From contig JAYTXD010000011.1 in assembly GCA_043743105.1 (NCBI GenBank), positions 1 to 64,000 on the forward strand: a stretch of DNA of 64,000 bases. The letters run 5' to 3'. This DNA comes from RYN-417 sp043743105 (lineage in GTDB: Bacteria > Patescibacteriota > Saccharimonadia > Saccharimonadales > JACDBH01). Both the position numbers and the translations under genes were made by a program. The notes below the pieces were generated by a model. The model was not told where the DNA came from and searched no databases. It worked only from the letters and a program-made list of their open reading frames with translations. How positions within the stretch are numbered: the first letter of the stretch is position 1; every line of letters begins with the position of its first letter. Positions 41,553-50,207 of the stretch are shown here, in pieces.

Positions 41553-42875
41553 TTAAAGATCCTGTATATTCACCCGCGTTTGCTCAGTCGTATCGCGGTC
41601 TCGCACTGTAACGGTACCATTTTCTAATGTCTCAAAATCAATAGTAATATGCTTTGGTATACCAATCTCATCACTGCGTCGATAGCGTTTACCAATATTG
41701 CCATTATCATCCCAAATAACTGCACCGTGTTGTTTCTTAAGCTGCATATAAACTTCCCGTGCCTTTGCAACCAGCTCTTCTTTGTTGCGCAACAGTGGCG
41801 AAACAGCATACTTTACAGGCGCAATACGTGGGTCAAGTTTTAACACCACCCGTGTTTCGCCGTTAATTTCTTCTTCGTGATAGGCGTCTGTCAAAACAGC
41901 CAGCAACATACGTCCTACTCCTACGGATGATTCAATCACAAATGGTGTAAAGCGCTCTTTCGTTTCTTCATTAAAATACTGCAAGTCCTTGCCGCTGGCC
42001 TTCATATGCGAACTGAGGTCAAAGTCAGTACGATCATGAGTACCCCACAACTCTTTAAATCCTTGAGGAAACTTAAAATAAATGTCGTGTGCGGCTGCGG
42101 CATAGTGGGCTCGCTCGTCGGCAGCATGTTCGTGCCACTGTAAATTACCTTCATCGATCCCAATTCGTTCTACTAAAAACTTCCAGGCAAACTGGCGCCA
42201 TTGTTCGTATGTTTCTTTTTCTTCTGCAGGATTAATAAAATATTGCATTTCCATTTGCTCTAGTTCACGTACCCTAAATATAAAGTCGCGCGGGCTAATT
42301 TCATTACGAAAAGCTTTACCAATTTGGGCAATACCAAATGGTAGCTTGGCTCGCATTGTTTCACGCACATTTTGAAAGTTCGTAAATATCGAACCAGCGG
42401 TTTCTGGGCGCAAATACGAAAGACTTGTCTCGTCCTCAAGTGGGCCTACCCAAGTTTTCATCATCATATTAAAGACGCGTGGCTCACTTAAGACATTACC
42501 GTCTGGTGACTTTTTGTCTTTTAATAGCTTTGCCAGTTCTACAAGATCGGTTGAGTCAACACCCGCCAGATGATCTGCTCGGTAACGCTTGTGTGTGACT
42601 ACGTCTTCAACCATTGGATCAGTAAAGCCTGCAACGTGTCCACTAGCCGCCCAAAGTTTTGGATTTTGGATAATAGCACCGTCAACGCCGTAAACATTGT
42701 CTTGTTCGCGTACAACCGCCTTCCACCACTCGGCCTTAAGGTTGTTTACCAGCTCAACACCCAAGGGGCCATAATCATAAAATCCTGCGAGACCACCATA
42801 AATTTCACTCGCCTGAAACACAAAGCCACGACGCTTGGCCAAAGAAACAATATCTTCCATTTTTGCATTACTCAT
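41553..42875 (-). CDS. glyQS: Glycyl-tRNA synthetase (dimeric alpha2 type)
   Basis: 440 residues. Class II synthetase of the archaeal/eukaryal-type single-chain GlyRS. Motif 1 region GLAGFYDYGPLGVELVNNLKAEWW, motif 2 ETAGSIFTNFQNVRETMRAKLPFGIAQIGKAFRNEISPRDFIFRVREL, motif 3 ESSVGVGRMLLAVL and a compact C-terminal anticodon-binding domain. TATAAT ten bases upstream of the ATG. It lies downstream of recO, a common bacterial neighbour. Confidence 0.95.
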   Translation of the reverse strand: MSNAKMEDIVSLAKRRGFVFQASEIYGGLAGFYDYGPLGVELVNNLKAEWWKAVVREQDNVYGVDGAIIQNPKLWAASGHVAGFTDPMVEDVVTHKRYRADHLAGVDSTDLVELAKLLKDKKSPDGNVLSEPRVFNMMMKTWVGPLEDETSLSYLRPETAGSIFTNFQNVRETMRAKLPFGIAQIGKAFRNEISPRDFIFRVRELEQMEMQYFINPAEEKETYEQWRQFAWKFLVERIGIDEGNLQWHEHAADERAHYAAAAHDIYFKFPQGFKELWGTHDRTDFDLSSHMKASGKDLQYFNEETKERFTPFVIESSVGVGRMLLAVLTDAYHEEEINGETRVVLKLDPRIAPVKYAVSPLLRNKEELVAKAREVYMQLKKQHGAVIWDDNGNIGKRYRRSDEIGIPKHITIDFETLENGTVTVRDRDTTEQTRVNIQDL

Positions 42876-42954
42876 ACTGATGCTTATTATACGGTCTTAG
42901 GCACAGAAGATAAACCAATCTACTCGTTTTAACCGCAAAATACCAATAACAAGT

Positions 42955-43647
42955 CTAAAATGGTATCACATACTGCCGTGCCATAGTCCGAACTATTGGT
43001 ATCAGCTCCGCTAAATAACCCCTTATATCTGCAACTTTCAAAAGCATCTCAGGAGGATTATGGCAAAGCAGCCGTAAAAGCTTAATGTGATTCTGCGTAA
43101 ACTGTCCGCTTGGCAACCCGAAAAATGCCATATCATCAAAACTAAACTGAAACGTCCCATTTTTTGGCAAATCATCTCCTTTTACATCATGTGTAAAGTT
43201 GGGCAGGTGCCCCAGCAACCGCATCAAATGTAGTAGGTACGAAGCCTCAGCTAAATCTTTTGGCGCCTCCAGATTATTAAGCGCCGTTAAGCTTGTAACC
43301 AACAACTCATAAAACTCGGGGCCGCCTTCGTCCTCAAGTACGCGGTTCAATATTTTTAGCATGTCATAGCCCAACATGGTCCTGTCTATATCGGTCACAA
43401 TCTTGCCAAAATGTGTCTCCAGCCGAGTTGACACTAAGGTATGCAGCTCACTCCTGCCCTGAATATAGGTAATGTCACTAACGCTAAAAAGCTCAATGCC
43501 GCCAGCCAACTTACTTTTGGCTTTACGCACACCCTTTGCCATTGCGCGAACCTTACCTTCTTCTGACGTTAAGAATGTCATAATTCTGTCGGCCTCACCA
43601 TAGTCGGTCCGCGTTAAAACAACGGCTTTAGTGCTAAACTGCTTCAT
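42955..43647 (-). CDS. recO: DNA repair protein RecO
   Basis: 230 residues. An N-terminal OB-fold (TKAVVLTRTDYGEADRIMTFLTSEEGKVRAMAKGVRKAKS) is followed by a helical C-terminal domain. The zinc-finger cysteines of longer RecO proteins are missing. RecO helps RecR load RecA on SSB-coated single-stranded DNA. The gene overlaps the upstream receiver gene by four bases (ATGA), so the two are translationally coupled. Confidence 0.9.
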   Translation of the reverse strand: MKQFSTKAVVLTRTDYGEADRIMTFLTSEEGKVRAMAKGVRKAKSKLAGGIELFSVSDITYIQGRSELHTLVSTRLETHFGKIVTDIDRTMLGYDMLKILNRVLEDEGGPEFYELLVTSLTALNNLEAPKDLAEASYLLHLMRLLGHLPNFTHDVKGDDLPKNGTFQFSFDDMAFFGLPSGQFTQNHIKLLRLLCHNPPEMLLKVADIRGYLAELIPIVRTMARQYVIPF

Positions 43648-44036
43648 GCCAATTTATTTTGTTTGAGGCCAACAGCTCGCCTAACTTGCCTTCCAAGCTG
43701 GTCCAATGATGTATCGGGTTTATACAAATATACGCAAACGCCTAAGTCTGCTAGTGTAGCATCCGATACTCCCGCACTCCGCTGGCTTATACCGCTTAAA
43801 ATAACTACCGGCACTGCCAGCCAGTCGACATACGACCTAAACTCGTACAAAAATTCGATGCCGCTATGCCCTGCTAGCAACAGCTCAACAATAATAAGAT
43901 CAGGGTGTAGCACGTCAGCCGCAGCCACTCCCGTCTGGGCGTTTTCGCACCAACTCACTTCGTAGGCTTCACGCTCCAAATAGCGTACATACTGCTCCGC
44001 AAGCATACGGTTAGGCTCTAGTAGTAAAATCTTCAT
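43644..44036 (-). CDS. Degenerate receiver (pseudo-receiver) protein
   Basis: 130 residues with a full-length CheY fold: ILLLEPNRMLAEQYVRYLEREAYEV, PDLIIVELLLAGHSGIEFL, VPVVILSG and VYLYKPD. The phospho-acceptor Asp is replaced by Glu51, and the acidic pocket near the N-terminus is E7-P8, so it should not be phosphorylated. An Asp-to-Glu change can mimic the active state. The strand-5 Lys is kept. Two bases downstream of a degenerate kinase gene and overlapping recO by four bases. Confidence 0.85.
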   Translation of the reverse strand: MKILLLEPNRMLAEQYVRYLEREAYEVSWCENAQTGVAAADVLHPDLIIVELLLAGHSGIEFLYEFRSYVDWLAVPVVILSGISQRSAGVSDATLADLGVCVYLYKPDTSLDQLGRQVRRAVGLKQNKLA

Positions 44037-44038
44037 CG

Positions 44039-44752
44039 TTATACAAGGCTTAGTTGGTTGCTCGACTGTAGTGTTACCGCAAGCCCAAACAACCCTCTAA
44101 AACGTGCCACACGCACCGAGCTATCCAAAGCGCTAAATAATGCATCGGCTACAAATACTCCTGCCCCACTACCCGCGCTAAAATCACCCAGTGGCTGGCG
44201 CGCAATTCCTTTTAAGACCTTTGCTTGTTTTAGTAGGCCACTGTTTAGCTTGTTGGTTTCGCTATAAACCCCCGTACTCATGCCTTTGGCGGTCTTACGC
44301 ACACCAAGTGTTATGGTTGTCAAAGCACCAGGACGGCTAGCTGCATCTATAAAGCTATACCCCAACAACTCGAGTGCCGACTGCACTACTTCTCGACGTG
44401 CCATTACGGGGGCAAATTTACCACTCAGTCGAAGGTCAATTTTGCAATCATGGGCTTTAGCATAAGTGTCTAGTGATTGCGCCGTGTCATATAATACCGA
44501 ACTCAGCGAAACCGTTTCAAGATTCATACGTGGCTCACTTTGAAGCTGGACGCTCAACAAATAGCTATCAATAAGTTTTAGTGCAGAATTACTGGTAAGG
44601 GCGATGGTTTGAAGCAGCTGCTCAAGCTCATCTTTGTTAGGGTGTGTACGTAACAACTCAGCGGCATGTTTAACAGTTACAAACGGCAGCTTAACCTGTT
44701 CCGCTAGTGTCGTAAATAATAACCCATTAGACTGCGCAATAATATCGCTCAT
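44039..44752 (-). CDS. Degenerate histidine-kinase-like protein
   Basis: 237 residues, no transmembrane segment. Residues about 14-70 align to a HisKA helical hairpin, but the H-box reads AEQVKLPF instead of SHELRTPL, so the phosphorylated His is replaced by Glu18. The second half follows a HATPase fold, with the N-box region SALELLGYSFIDAA lacking the essential Asn and a G2-like GSGAGVFVADAL near the end. It is therefore predicted not to autophosphorylate. First gene of a tightly packed run with the pseudo-receiver and recO. Confidence 0.75.
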   Translation of the reverse strand: MSDIIAQSNGLLFTTLAEQVKLPFVTVKHAAELLRTHPNKDELEQLLQTIALTSNSALKLIDSYLLSVQLQSEPRMNLETVSLSSVLYDTAQSLDTYAKAHDCKIDLRLSGKFAPVMARREVVQSALELLGYSFIDAASRPGALTTITLGVRKTAKGMSTGVYSETNKLNSGLLKQAKVLKGIARQPLGDFSAGSGAGVFVADALFSALDSSVRVARFRGLFGLAVTLQSSNQLSLV

Positions 44753-44807
44753 AGAAGTAAACCCTCACTCTGAAAGCAAGTTCCATTGTAGCATACTATA
44801 GAGGTCG

Positions 44808-45464
44808 TTAGGGCGAGTAGGTAACGCTTGGGAGCACCGTATTCATAAAGTCAGCAGTATTATTTAGCCCTTCAGTCCAGATAACAATTGTCTTGTCGCG
44901 CAGAGGCAAATAAATGAGAACTCCTTTAACTTTTTTGTTGCTCAGCACACCCGTTACTATTGAACCTCGTACGCTTGGTAATTTGGCAGGAATATATGCC
45001 GAAACAGACGCCGTACCAGCCTTAACTGCAGCATCGTATGTTTTTAGAATTGCGGGATAGGTCTGGCCTGAAACCTGTACACGAAGCGCAAACTGCGATG
45101 TTGGTGAAGAGATATCTGGAATAAAGTCGGGATTAAAATAGATATCAACAGGTACAGCCGCACTAGCAGTGGGAATGTATTCATTCCATGTTTTTGGAAA
45201 GTCAAATGTTAGAGTTCCGTATGTTTCTGGACCTTTAAAGGTTTTGACTGGAGATTTTTCTTTTTCAGCAAAGGCTAAATCTTTTTTAGCTGCCTCAACT
45301 ATAACCGCTTTCTTGGCTGCTACTGCCGCTTTGTCGTCGCTGTTATTTTTATAATCCTGCCTGCCCATAAATGCCCAAACACCAAACCCAAGCGACCCCA
45401 ACAATAGGACCAATACAATGATTAGCGGCAATACTAACGACCCTTTTTCATTAAGCTTACGCAT
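44808..45464 (-). CDS. Membrane-anchored protein of unknown function
   Basis: 218 residues. A short charged start (MRKLNEKGSLVLP) resembles a type IV pilin leader (charged residues, then G-S before the hydrophobic helix), but no conserved Glu5 follows. One transmembrane helix lies at about 12-32. A charged linker (Lys/Ala/Glu) and an extracellular domain follow, beginning YGTLTFDFPKTW, a motif seen in PsbP-like or lipoprotein-type domains. No firm family. A hairpin lies upstream at 45518-45559. Confidence 0.6.
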   Translation of the reverse strand: MRKLNEKGSLVLPLIIVLVLLLGSLGFGVWAFMGRQDYKNNSDDKAAVAAKKAVIVEAAKKDLAFAEKEKSPVKTFKGPETYGTLTFDFPKTWNEYIPTASAAVPVDIYFNPDFIPDISSPTSQFALRVQVSGQTYPAILKTYDAAVKAGTASVSAYIPAKLPSVRGSIVTGVLSNKKVKGVLIYLPLRDKTIVIWTEGLNNTADFMNTVLPSVTYSP

Positions 45465-45517
45465 ATTGTCTTTATAGTACCATAACCGCTACACCACGGT
45501 GAAGCCTTTACGCTATA

Positions 45518-45559
45518 GCCCCCGCAAATCAAAATGTGTAAATTTTGATTTGCGGGGGC
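45518..45559. repeat. 18-bp perfect hairpin
   Basis: Arms at 45518-45535 and 45542-45559 are exactly complementary around the 6-base loop GTGTAA. It begins TATAGCCCCC if three flanking bases are included, like the element at 8870. It sits just downstream of the methyltransferase stop (minus strand) and may terminate that transcript. Confidence 0.6.
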
Positions 45560-45563
45560 AATA

Positions 45564-46058
45564 CTATTTATATTCATACAGCATTAAGCCGCCATTTTTA
45601 ACAGTTGGTACACGGCCAGGGATTTTAAAGGCGTAGCTCACAAGTTTAACGGGTTTATCCAACTCTTTCATAATTTTTCCGTCAAGTTTGGGCATAAACT
45701 TATCAAGCAAAAATACGTAAATTCCATCGCAAGGCGGTAAGGTAATATGCCAATAGTTTCGGCATCGGAAAGTCACTAGTTTGCGGTAACGCCAGCAACT
45801 AATTTGGCTATATAAAACAAGTAACGGATTGAGCTCATACCCAATCCCTCGTATACCCTTTTGAGCTGCTTGTTTGAGAACGCGGCCATCTCCGCTGCCC
45901 AGCTCCAACATAATTTGGCCAGGTTGTAGGTCTAGTAAATCCAGGGCCTTTTGTGCCTGCGGTTTAAGCGTTGGCAAATATGGTGCCCCAAATATAATAA
46001 CAAATGAAAAAACAAGTAGTAAAGCCGTCAAACCAATAATCACAATATTCATACGCAC
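45564..46058 (-). CDS. Membrane-anchored SAM-dependent methyltransferase-like protein
   Basis: 164 residues. One N-terminal transmembrane helix (about 5-26), then a Rossmann methyltransferase start with motif I LELGSGDGRVLKQAA and the acidic YELNP at the end of strand 2. The chain is short and ends soon after strand 5, so it is a minimal class I fold. The substrate is unknown; membrane attachment suggests a lipid or membrane-associated target. TATACT box ten bases before the ATG. Confidence 0.75.
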   Translation of the reverse strand: MRMNIVIIGLTALLLVFSFVIIFGAPYLPTLKPQAQKALDLLDLQPGQIMLELGSGDGRVLKQAAQKGIRGIGYELNPLLVLYSQISCWRYRKLVTFRCRNYWHITLPPCDGIYVFLLDKFMPKLDGKIMKELDKPVKLVSYAFKIPGRVPTVKNGGLMLYEYK

Positions 46059-46104
46059 ACTCAGTATATAGATAACTCCTGCGCTATAAAAAAGTAAAAA
46101 TGTA

Positions 46105-46133
46105 TTGACGTAGTATACCTTCGGTAGTATACT
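46105..46133 (+). promoter_or_regulatory. Promoter with palindromic operator
   Basis: TTGACG (46105-46110), 17 bases, TATACT (46128-46133). The inverted repeat AGTATAC (46112-46118) / GTATACT (46127-46133), with an eight-base gap, covers the spacer and -10 box. Occupancy would block RNA polymerase. The PadR-like regulator encoded second in the operon is the obvious candidate ligand. Confidence 0.7.
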
Positions 46134-46167
46134 TGCGGTATATTAAAACTTTTTAAGGAGTTATGAC

Positions 46168-47085
46168 GTGGAAGAAACTAAAAAAATAAGCCGTTTTCGC
46201 AAATCATGGCTCTTAACAAAAGGCGCCTGGCGTTCGGTAATGCTCGATAAAGAGCTCCTTACTCTTCCACTTATCGGCTTTGCCGCATCACTGCTGTTTC
46301 TCGTCCCGTCAATAGCGCTCTTTGTCATAAACCCAGCTCACCTTTTGTATCACTCACTGGTCAATGACAGCGCCAATAACTGGCAGCTATCTCCGCTTGG
46401 TTACATCTTCGCAATACTCATGCTAATTATGCAGGCTATCATCTCAGCAGTTACTGCTGGCGCCATAACCCACGGAGCTATCGAACGTTTCAAAGGTAAC
46501 GACCCCACAGTAAAAACGAGCATTAGTGCTGCACTACACCGCGCAGGATCATTAACGGGCTTCACCATTTTTAGCTTTACAATTGGTTTTATTATTTCTG
46601 AAATCGCTAACCGTATACCATTTTTGGGTGGCAAGATAGTCATGTGGCTTGCTGGCAGCGCCTGGAACATTGCATCATTCTTTGCCATCCCCGCAATCAT
46701 CTCCAGCGATGTACCACTTGGACCTATCCGTGCAACCAAGCAAAGCACGGCCATCATTAAAAAGGTATGGGGCGAAAGTCTCATTATAAGTGTTGGAATT
46801 GGTCTCGTTGCACTGCTAGGCTTCCTTGGTTACTTTGTTGTTGCTGGCCTCGTGGTAGGCGTCAGTGCTGGCGTCACAGGCTCCGGCATTGTAGGTGGCA
46901 TTCTTGGCGGTATCGCATTCCTTGGTTTATTGGCCGGCATAATTTTGGTCTCAGTTTTGCAGACCTATGTTAAAGCGTCGGCTTACTATTACGCGACCAC
47001 TGGTATCTCGCCAATTGCCTTTGACAGCCAACTTTTGCGCCAAGCATTTACTGCTAAAAAAGCTCGCAAGTTATTTGCTCGTTAA
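46168..47085 (+). CDS. DUF6159-type polytopic membrane protein
   Basis: 305 residues with about six transmembrane helices and a cytoplasmic basic start (KKISRFRKSWLLTKGAWRSVMLDKELLTLPL). The layout matches DUF6159 family membrane proteins, whose function is unknown. The glycine-rich segment near 210-245 (VVAGLVVGVSAGVTGSGIVGGILGG) is striking. Start codon is GTG, fixed by AAGGAG seven bases before it. Promoter and operator are directly upstream, and a PadR-like regulator gene follows after 11 bases. Confidence 0.75.
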   Translation: MEETKKISRFRKSWLLTKGAWRSVMLDKELLTLPLIGFAASLLFLVPSIALFVINPAHLLYHSLVNDSANNWQLSPLGYIFAILMLIMQAIISAVTAGAITHGAIERFKGNDPTVKTSISAALHRAGSLTGFTIFSFTIGFIISEIANRIPFLGGKIVMWLAGSAWNIASFFAIPAIISSDVPLGPIRATKQSTAIIKKVWGESLIISVGIGLVALLGFLGYFVVAGLVVGVSAGVTGSGIVGGILGGIAFLGLLAGIILVSVLQTYVKASAYYYATTGISPIAFDSQLLRQAFTAKKARKLFAR

Positions 47086-47096
47086 GAGGTGTGCCT

Positions 47097-47462
47097 ATGC
47101 TCGACACATATGAACAAAATTTGCTGGATGGCTGGGAAGAAGTCTACAAAAAAGGCCAGCTAAAGCTGTGGATTTTACTCGCACTTAAAGATAATCCCAA
47201 ATACATGCCAGCTATCAAGGAATTTATTGCCGGCAGAACAAACGGCATCTTAGAGGCAGACGACAAGAGTATGTACCGCGCCCTGCGCCAATACAGCCAT
47301 GCCGAAATTATCATCTTTCAGCTCGACCCTAACAACCAAGGCCCCGATCGTAAGCGCTACGCCCTTACCGCAACAGGAATAAAACTCCTTACCGCGTTCA
47401 CACAGCGGAACATTATCGACATATTTTTTGCCGATGCTACCAAGCGACTTCTTGAGTCTTAA
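47097..47462 (+). CDS. PadR-like transcriptional regulator
   Basis: About 121 residues from the ATG at 47097, chosen because AAGAGGTG lies six bases before it. The N-terminal part (KGQLKLWILLALKDNPKYMPAIKEFIAG) and the wing (RKRYALTATGIKLLTAFTQRN) match the winged helix of PadR regulators, with a reduced C-terminal helix. Co-transcribed with the DUF6159 membrane protein, so it probably represses this operon through the AGTATAC palindrome at 46112-46133. Confidence 0.7.
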   Translation: MLDTYEQNLLDGWEEVYKKGQLKLWILLALKDNPKYMPAIKEFIAGRTNGILEADDKSMYRALRQYSHAEIIIFQLDPNNQGPDRKRYALTATGIKLLTAFTQRNIIDIFFADATKRLLES

Positions 47463-47467
47463 TAGTT

Positions 47468-47662
47468 CTATTCAAACTTTGCTTTGAGTTTGGTGATTTT
47501 ATTTTCGGCTACTTTGAGTGCAGCTTCAAGCTGATGCACCAGCTCCATACCTCGTTCGTAGGCTTTGAGTGCGTCGTCTACATCAATGTCATCCTGCTGT
47601 AATGTGCCTAGCACTATATCTAATTCTTGTCTTAATTCGGCATAGGTTGGTTGCTTTGTCAT
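47468..47662 (-). CDS. xseB: Exodeoxyribonuclease VII small subunit
   Basis: 64 residues with the XseB helical hairpin: YAELRQELDIVLGTLQQDDIDVDDALKAYERGMELVHQLEAAL, ending in a basic coiled coil. It forms the ExoVII complex with XseA, whose gene ends four bases upstream. Confidence 0.93.
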   Translation of the reverse strand: MTKQPTYAELRQELDIVLGTLQQDDIDVDDALKAYERGMELVHQLEAALKVAENKITKLKAKFE

Positions 47663-47666
47663 ACTG

Positions 47667-48779
47667 TTATTGTACCTCGATGTTAATAATTCCGTCCGAA
47701 AGCAGCACTTCTAATTTTTGCCCAGGTTTAGTTTGCGTGGTAGAACGGACTGCTGTTTTACCCTGACGCAACACTGCATATCCCCGTTTTAAAATAGTTT
47801 GAGGATTCAAAATTGACAATAGTTTAACTGCGTAACTAATAGCTTCCCGCTTTGTAACAAAAAGATCCTGCACGGTTTGATGCAGTGTGTCTCGCTGGAT
47901 GCCAACATCTTTTTTACCTGCTTGCACCGGTGCACTTAACAAACGCCCCGTTTCGGCCCGTACTGTTGTAAGCTCACTTAATAACTGCGCACGATCGGGC
48001 ACAAGTAGCTCGGCAGCATTACTAGGCGTACTAGCTCGCACATCGGCAGCGAGTTCGGCCAAACTCGTGTCAACTTCGTGTCCAATAGCAACAAGTGTTG
48101 GAATCCTACTAGCCGCCACAGCCCGCGTCACGGATTCCAAGTTGAATGTTTGCAAATCATCAGCACTGCCACCACCCCGTATTATCACTAATACCTCGGG
48201 TGGGGTGCCCATAGCATTAAAGTGCTCCACTGCCCGCACAATCTGCCCAGCCGCTGGCTCACCTTGCACCTGTACGTCAGCGTGCTCAATAGTTATCCCA
48301 CGAAAACGAACATTAATAATCTTTATAAAGTCAGCGTATGCCGCCGACTCGCCACTCGTTATAAGTCCTATGCGCTCTGGAGGGTATGGTAGCGCCCGTT
48401 TACGACTATCCTCAAACAGTCCTTCACGCGTTAACTTTTTTAACAGCAAATCAAAGGCTTTTTTTATTGTTCCCTCGCCCGCCAGCGAAATATTTTGGAC
48501 ATTTACACTAAACCCGTAGAGCTGATGTAAACGCGGACTGCCCGTAACACGCAAGGTCATACCCTCTTCAAGTGGTCCAGGCAGGCTATACACTGTGCCA
48601 AAAAACTTAACACTCGAATAGTCGTCTTTTAGGTCAAAATACACCCAGCGCCCCTTACTTACACGGAAATTAGCCAACTCACCTTCAACTACAACGCTCG
48701 GGAAAGCAAATTCGAATGTTTGGTTAACAAGCCCTACGAAATCACTCGGTGTTAGTGCACTAGACGACAGTATTTCCAC
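47667..48779 (-). CDS. xseA: Exodeoxyribonuclease VII large subunit
   Basis: 370 residues. An N-terminal OB-fold (VVVEGELANFRVSKGRWVYFDLKDDYSSVKFF) is followed by the catalytic core with GLITSGESAAYADF, VLVIIRGGGSADDLQTFN and IGHEVDTSLAELAADVRASTPSNAAEL, and a C-terminal segment ending LKRGYAVL. It degrades single-stranded DNA from both ends. The coiled-coil part is shorter than in E. coli (456 residues). Forms a two-gene unit with xseB. Confidence 0.94.
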   Translation of the reverse strand: MEILSSSALTPSDFVGLVNQTFEFAFPSVVVEGELANFRVSKGRWVYFDLKDDYSSVKFFGTVYSLPGPLEEGMTLRVTGSPRLHQLYGFSVNVQNISLAGEGTIKKAFDLLLKKLTREGLFEDSRKRALPYPPERIGLITSGESAAYADFIKIINVRFRGITIEHADVQVQGEPAAGQIVRAVEHFNAMGTPPEVLVIIRGGGSADDLQTFNLESVTRAVAASRIPTLVAIGHEVDTSLAELAADVRASTPSNAAELLVPDRAQLLSELTTVRAETGRLLSAPVQAGKKDVGIQRDTLHQTVQDLFVTKREAISYAVKLLSILNPQTILKRGYAVLRQGKTAVRSTTQTKPGQKLEVLLSDGIINIEVQ

Positions 48780-48796
48780 TATCTACCTATGCCCTT

Positions 48797-48874
48797 AAAG
48801 GTTAAAATTTGTGAAAAATATACAAGCTTATTTATTAATAGGCTTGGTATATTTTTCACAAATTTTACCTCTTT
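48797..48874. repeat. Long hairpin between the flippase-like gene and xseA
   Basis: About 27 bases at each end (48797-48823 and 48847-48874) are complementary with one offset, with a further pair AAGCTTAT / ATAGGCTT inside. It separates two minus-strand genes, so it may terminate the flippase-like transcript or be an unrelated palindromic element. Confidence 0.55.
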
Positions 48875-48909
48875 AATCATCGTAGCTATATTAGCAGTAA
48901 TACTGTCGC

Positions 48910-50019
48910 TTAGTGCACAGGAGGGGTTCCATCGTGGTGCTCCTTCGCGTCAATTCGCTGCTCTGATACTTCAACGGCACGTTCTATGTGGTTACCCGAA
49001 CGCTTCAATGCGCGCTGGTACAAATAATAGCCAATCGGCAGCGAGTACAACATATTAAGAACCCGATAAACAACCGTTGCTGAGAGCGCTAAAGCTTTAT
49101 CGACACCAGCACTCGTTAAGGTAGCGGTCATTAGACCCTCATAAATACCAACACCTCCTGGCAAAATAGCTACAAGGCCAGCAAAGTTAGCCACTGCGTA
49201 CGCAATAATAAGCGCCCCAGGGTTTACGAACGTTCCAAAGGCTAAATACACTGCATAAATGGTCAGGACATCAGTTACATTAACGAGTAATGCCCAAAGT
49301 AACGGCTTTTTTAAATTGCGCCAGTCCTGACTCAGTACCATATAGTCACGGTGCAAGTCTTCCATGGTGCTCTCTACCTTAGCAATATTAATTGTCTCGC
49401 GTTTATGCCGTCTAAACACACCAATAATTTTATTAAGTGCTTTTGGTAACCAGCCGGTAAAAGCCTTAATCCTAACCTTATCACTAATGATATATGTACC
49501 TACAACTGCGCCAAATAGCGTCATAAAAGCAATCGACGAACTAATCAAAATTGTCAGTGGGCTGGTATGTCTACGCAGGGCCAAAATAAGCATGCCTAAA
49601 AATAACAGGGCCAAAAATGAAATAAAGGTCAGTGCAAAACGCACAATTTGCGCCAGCGTACTCTTAGCCGTACTAATTCCCGACTGCTTTAGCCGCAAAC
49701 TCAGATAGCTAAAACCACTCACACCTCCGCTTGGAAAGACGTGATTTACAAAGTTTAGCTCAATCGTTATAGACATCATGGTACTCAGCTTTAAATCTTC
49801 GCCTTGACTCTTAAAATAATCCTTATAAAGCCGTGCAACCGAATAATAATTTATGGCCTGCAACGGGATCATCAGCAGTAAGGCGGCCGCATTTAGCTGA
49901 CCTAGTTTTTTAAAAGCAGCAATAATAGCTGCGCGCGATATAATCACCAAAACCACTAGTGCGCCAATAGTAAACACATTTACCCAAAACTTGATATCTT
50001 TTTTCATTGCTTTAGCCAT
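48910..50019 (-). CDS. LPG-synthase-TM / UPF0104 family membrane protein
   Basis: 369 residues with about eight transmembrane helices. Matches the flippase-like membrane domain of lysylphosphatidylglycerol synthases (PF03706): the conserved NFVNHVFPSGGVSGFSYLSLRL block, a central charged loop, and AVANFAGLVAILPGGVGIYEGLMTATL near the end. It lacks the cytoplasmic aminoacyl-transferase domain. It probably moves a lipid or lipid-linked molecule across the membrane. The last 30 residues are polar and His-rich. Confidence 0.8.
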   Translation of the reverse strand: MAKAMKKDIKFWVNVFTIGALVVLVIISRAAIIAAFKKLGQLNAAALLLMIPLQAINYYSVARLYKDYFKSQGEDLKLSTMMSITIELNFVNHVFPSGGVSGFSYLSLRLKQSGISTAKSTLAQIVRFALTFISFLALLFLGMLILALRRHTSPLTILISSSIAFMTLFGAVVGTYIISDKVRIKAFTGWLPKALNKIIGVFRRHKRETINIAKVESTMEDLHRDYMVLSQDWRNLKKPLLWALLVNVTDVLTIYAVYLAFGTFVNPGALIIAYAVANFAGLVAILPGGVGIYEGLMTATLTSAGVDKALALSATVVYRVLNMLYSLPIGYYLYQRALKRSGNHIERAVEVSEQRIDAKEHHDGTPPVH

Positions 50020-50207
50020 ATATTGGGGTAATTATACTCTATTTCTAATAAACCGTAAGCGTGACCGTAAAAGGAAAAAGTTCTGGCTTCGCCGAACTTT
50101 TTTACGAATGGAATGAGCTGTAACCCTGCCAGCAAAAACCAACAAAGAGTGTAAAAGTTTATCAGGGGTCCCCACGGAACCTGTTCCGTGGGGTATACTA
50201 TAACCAT

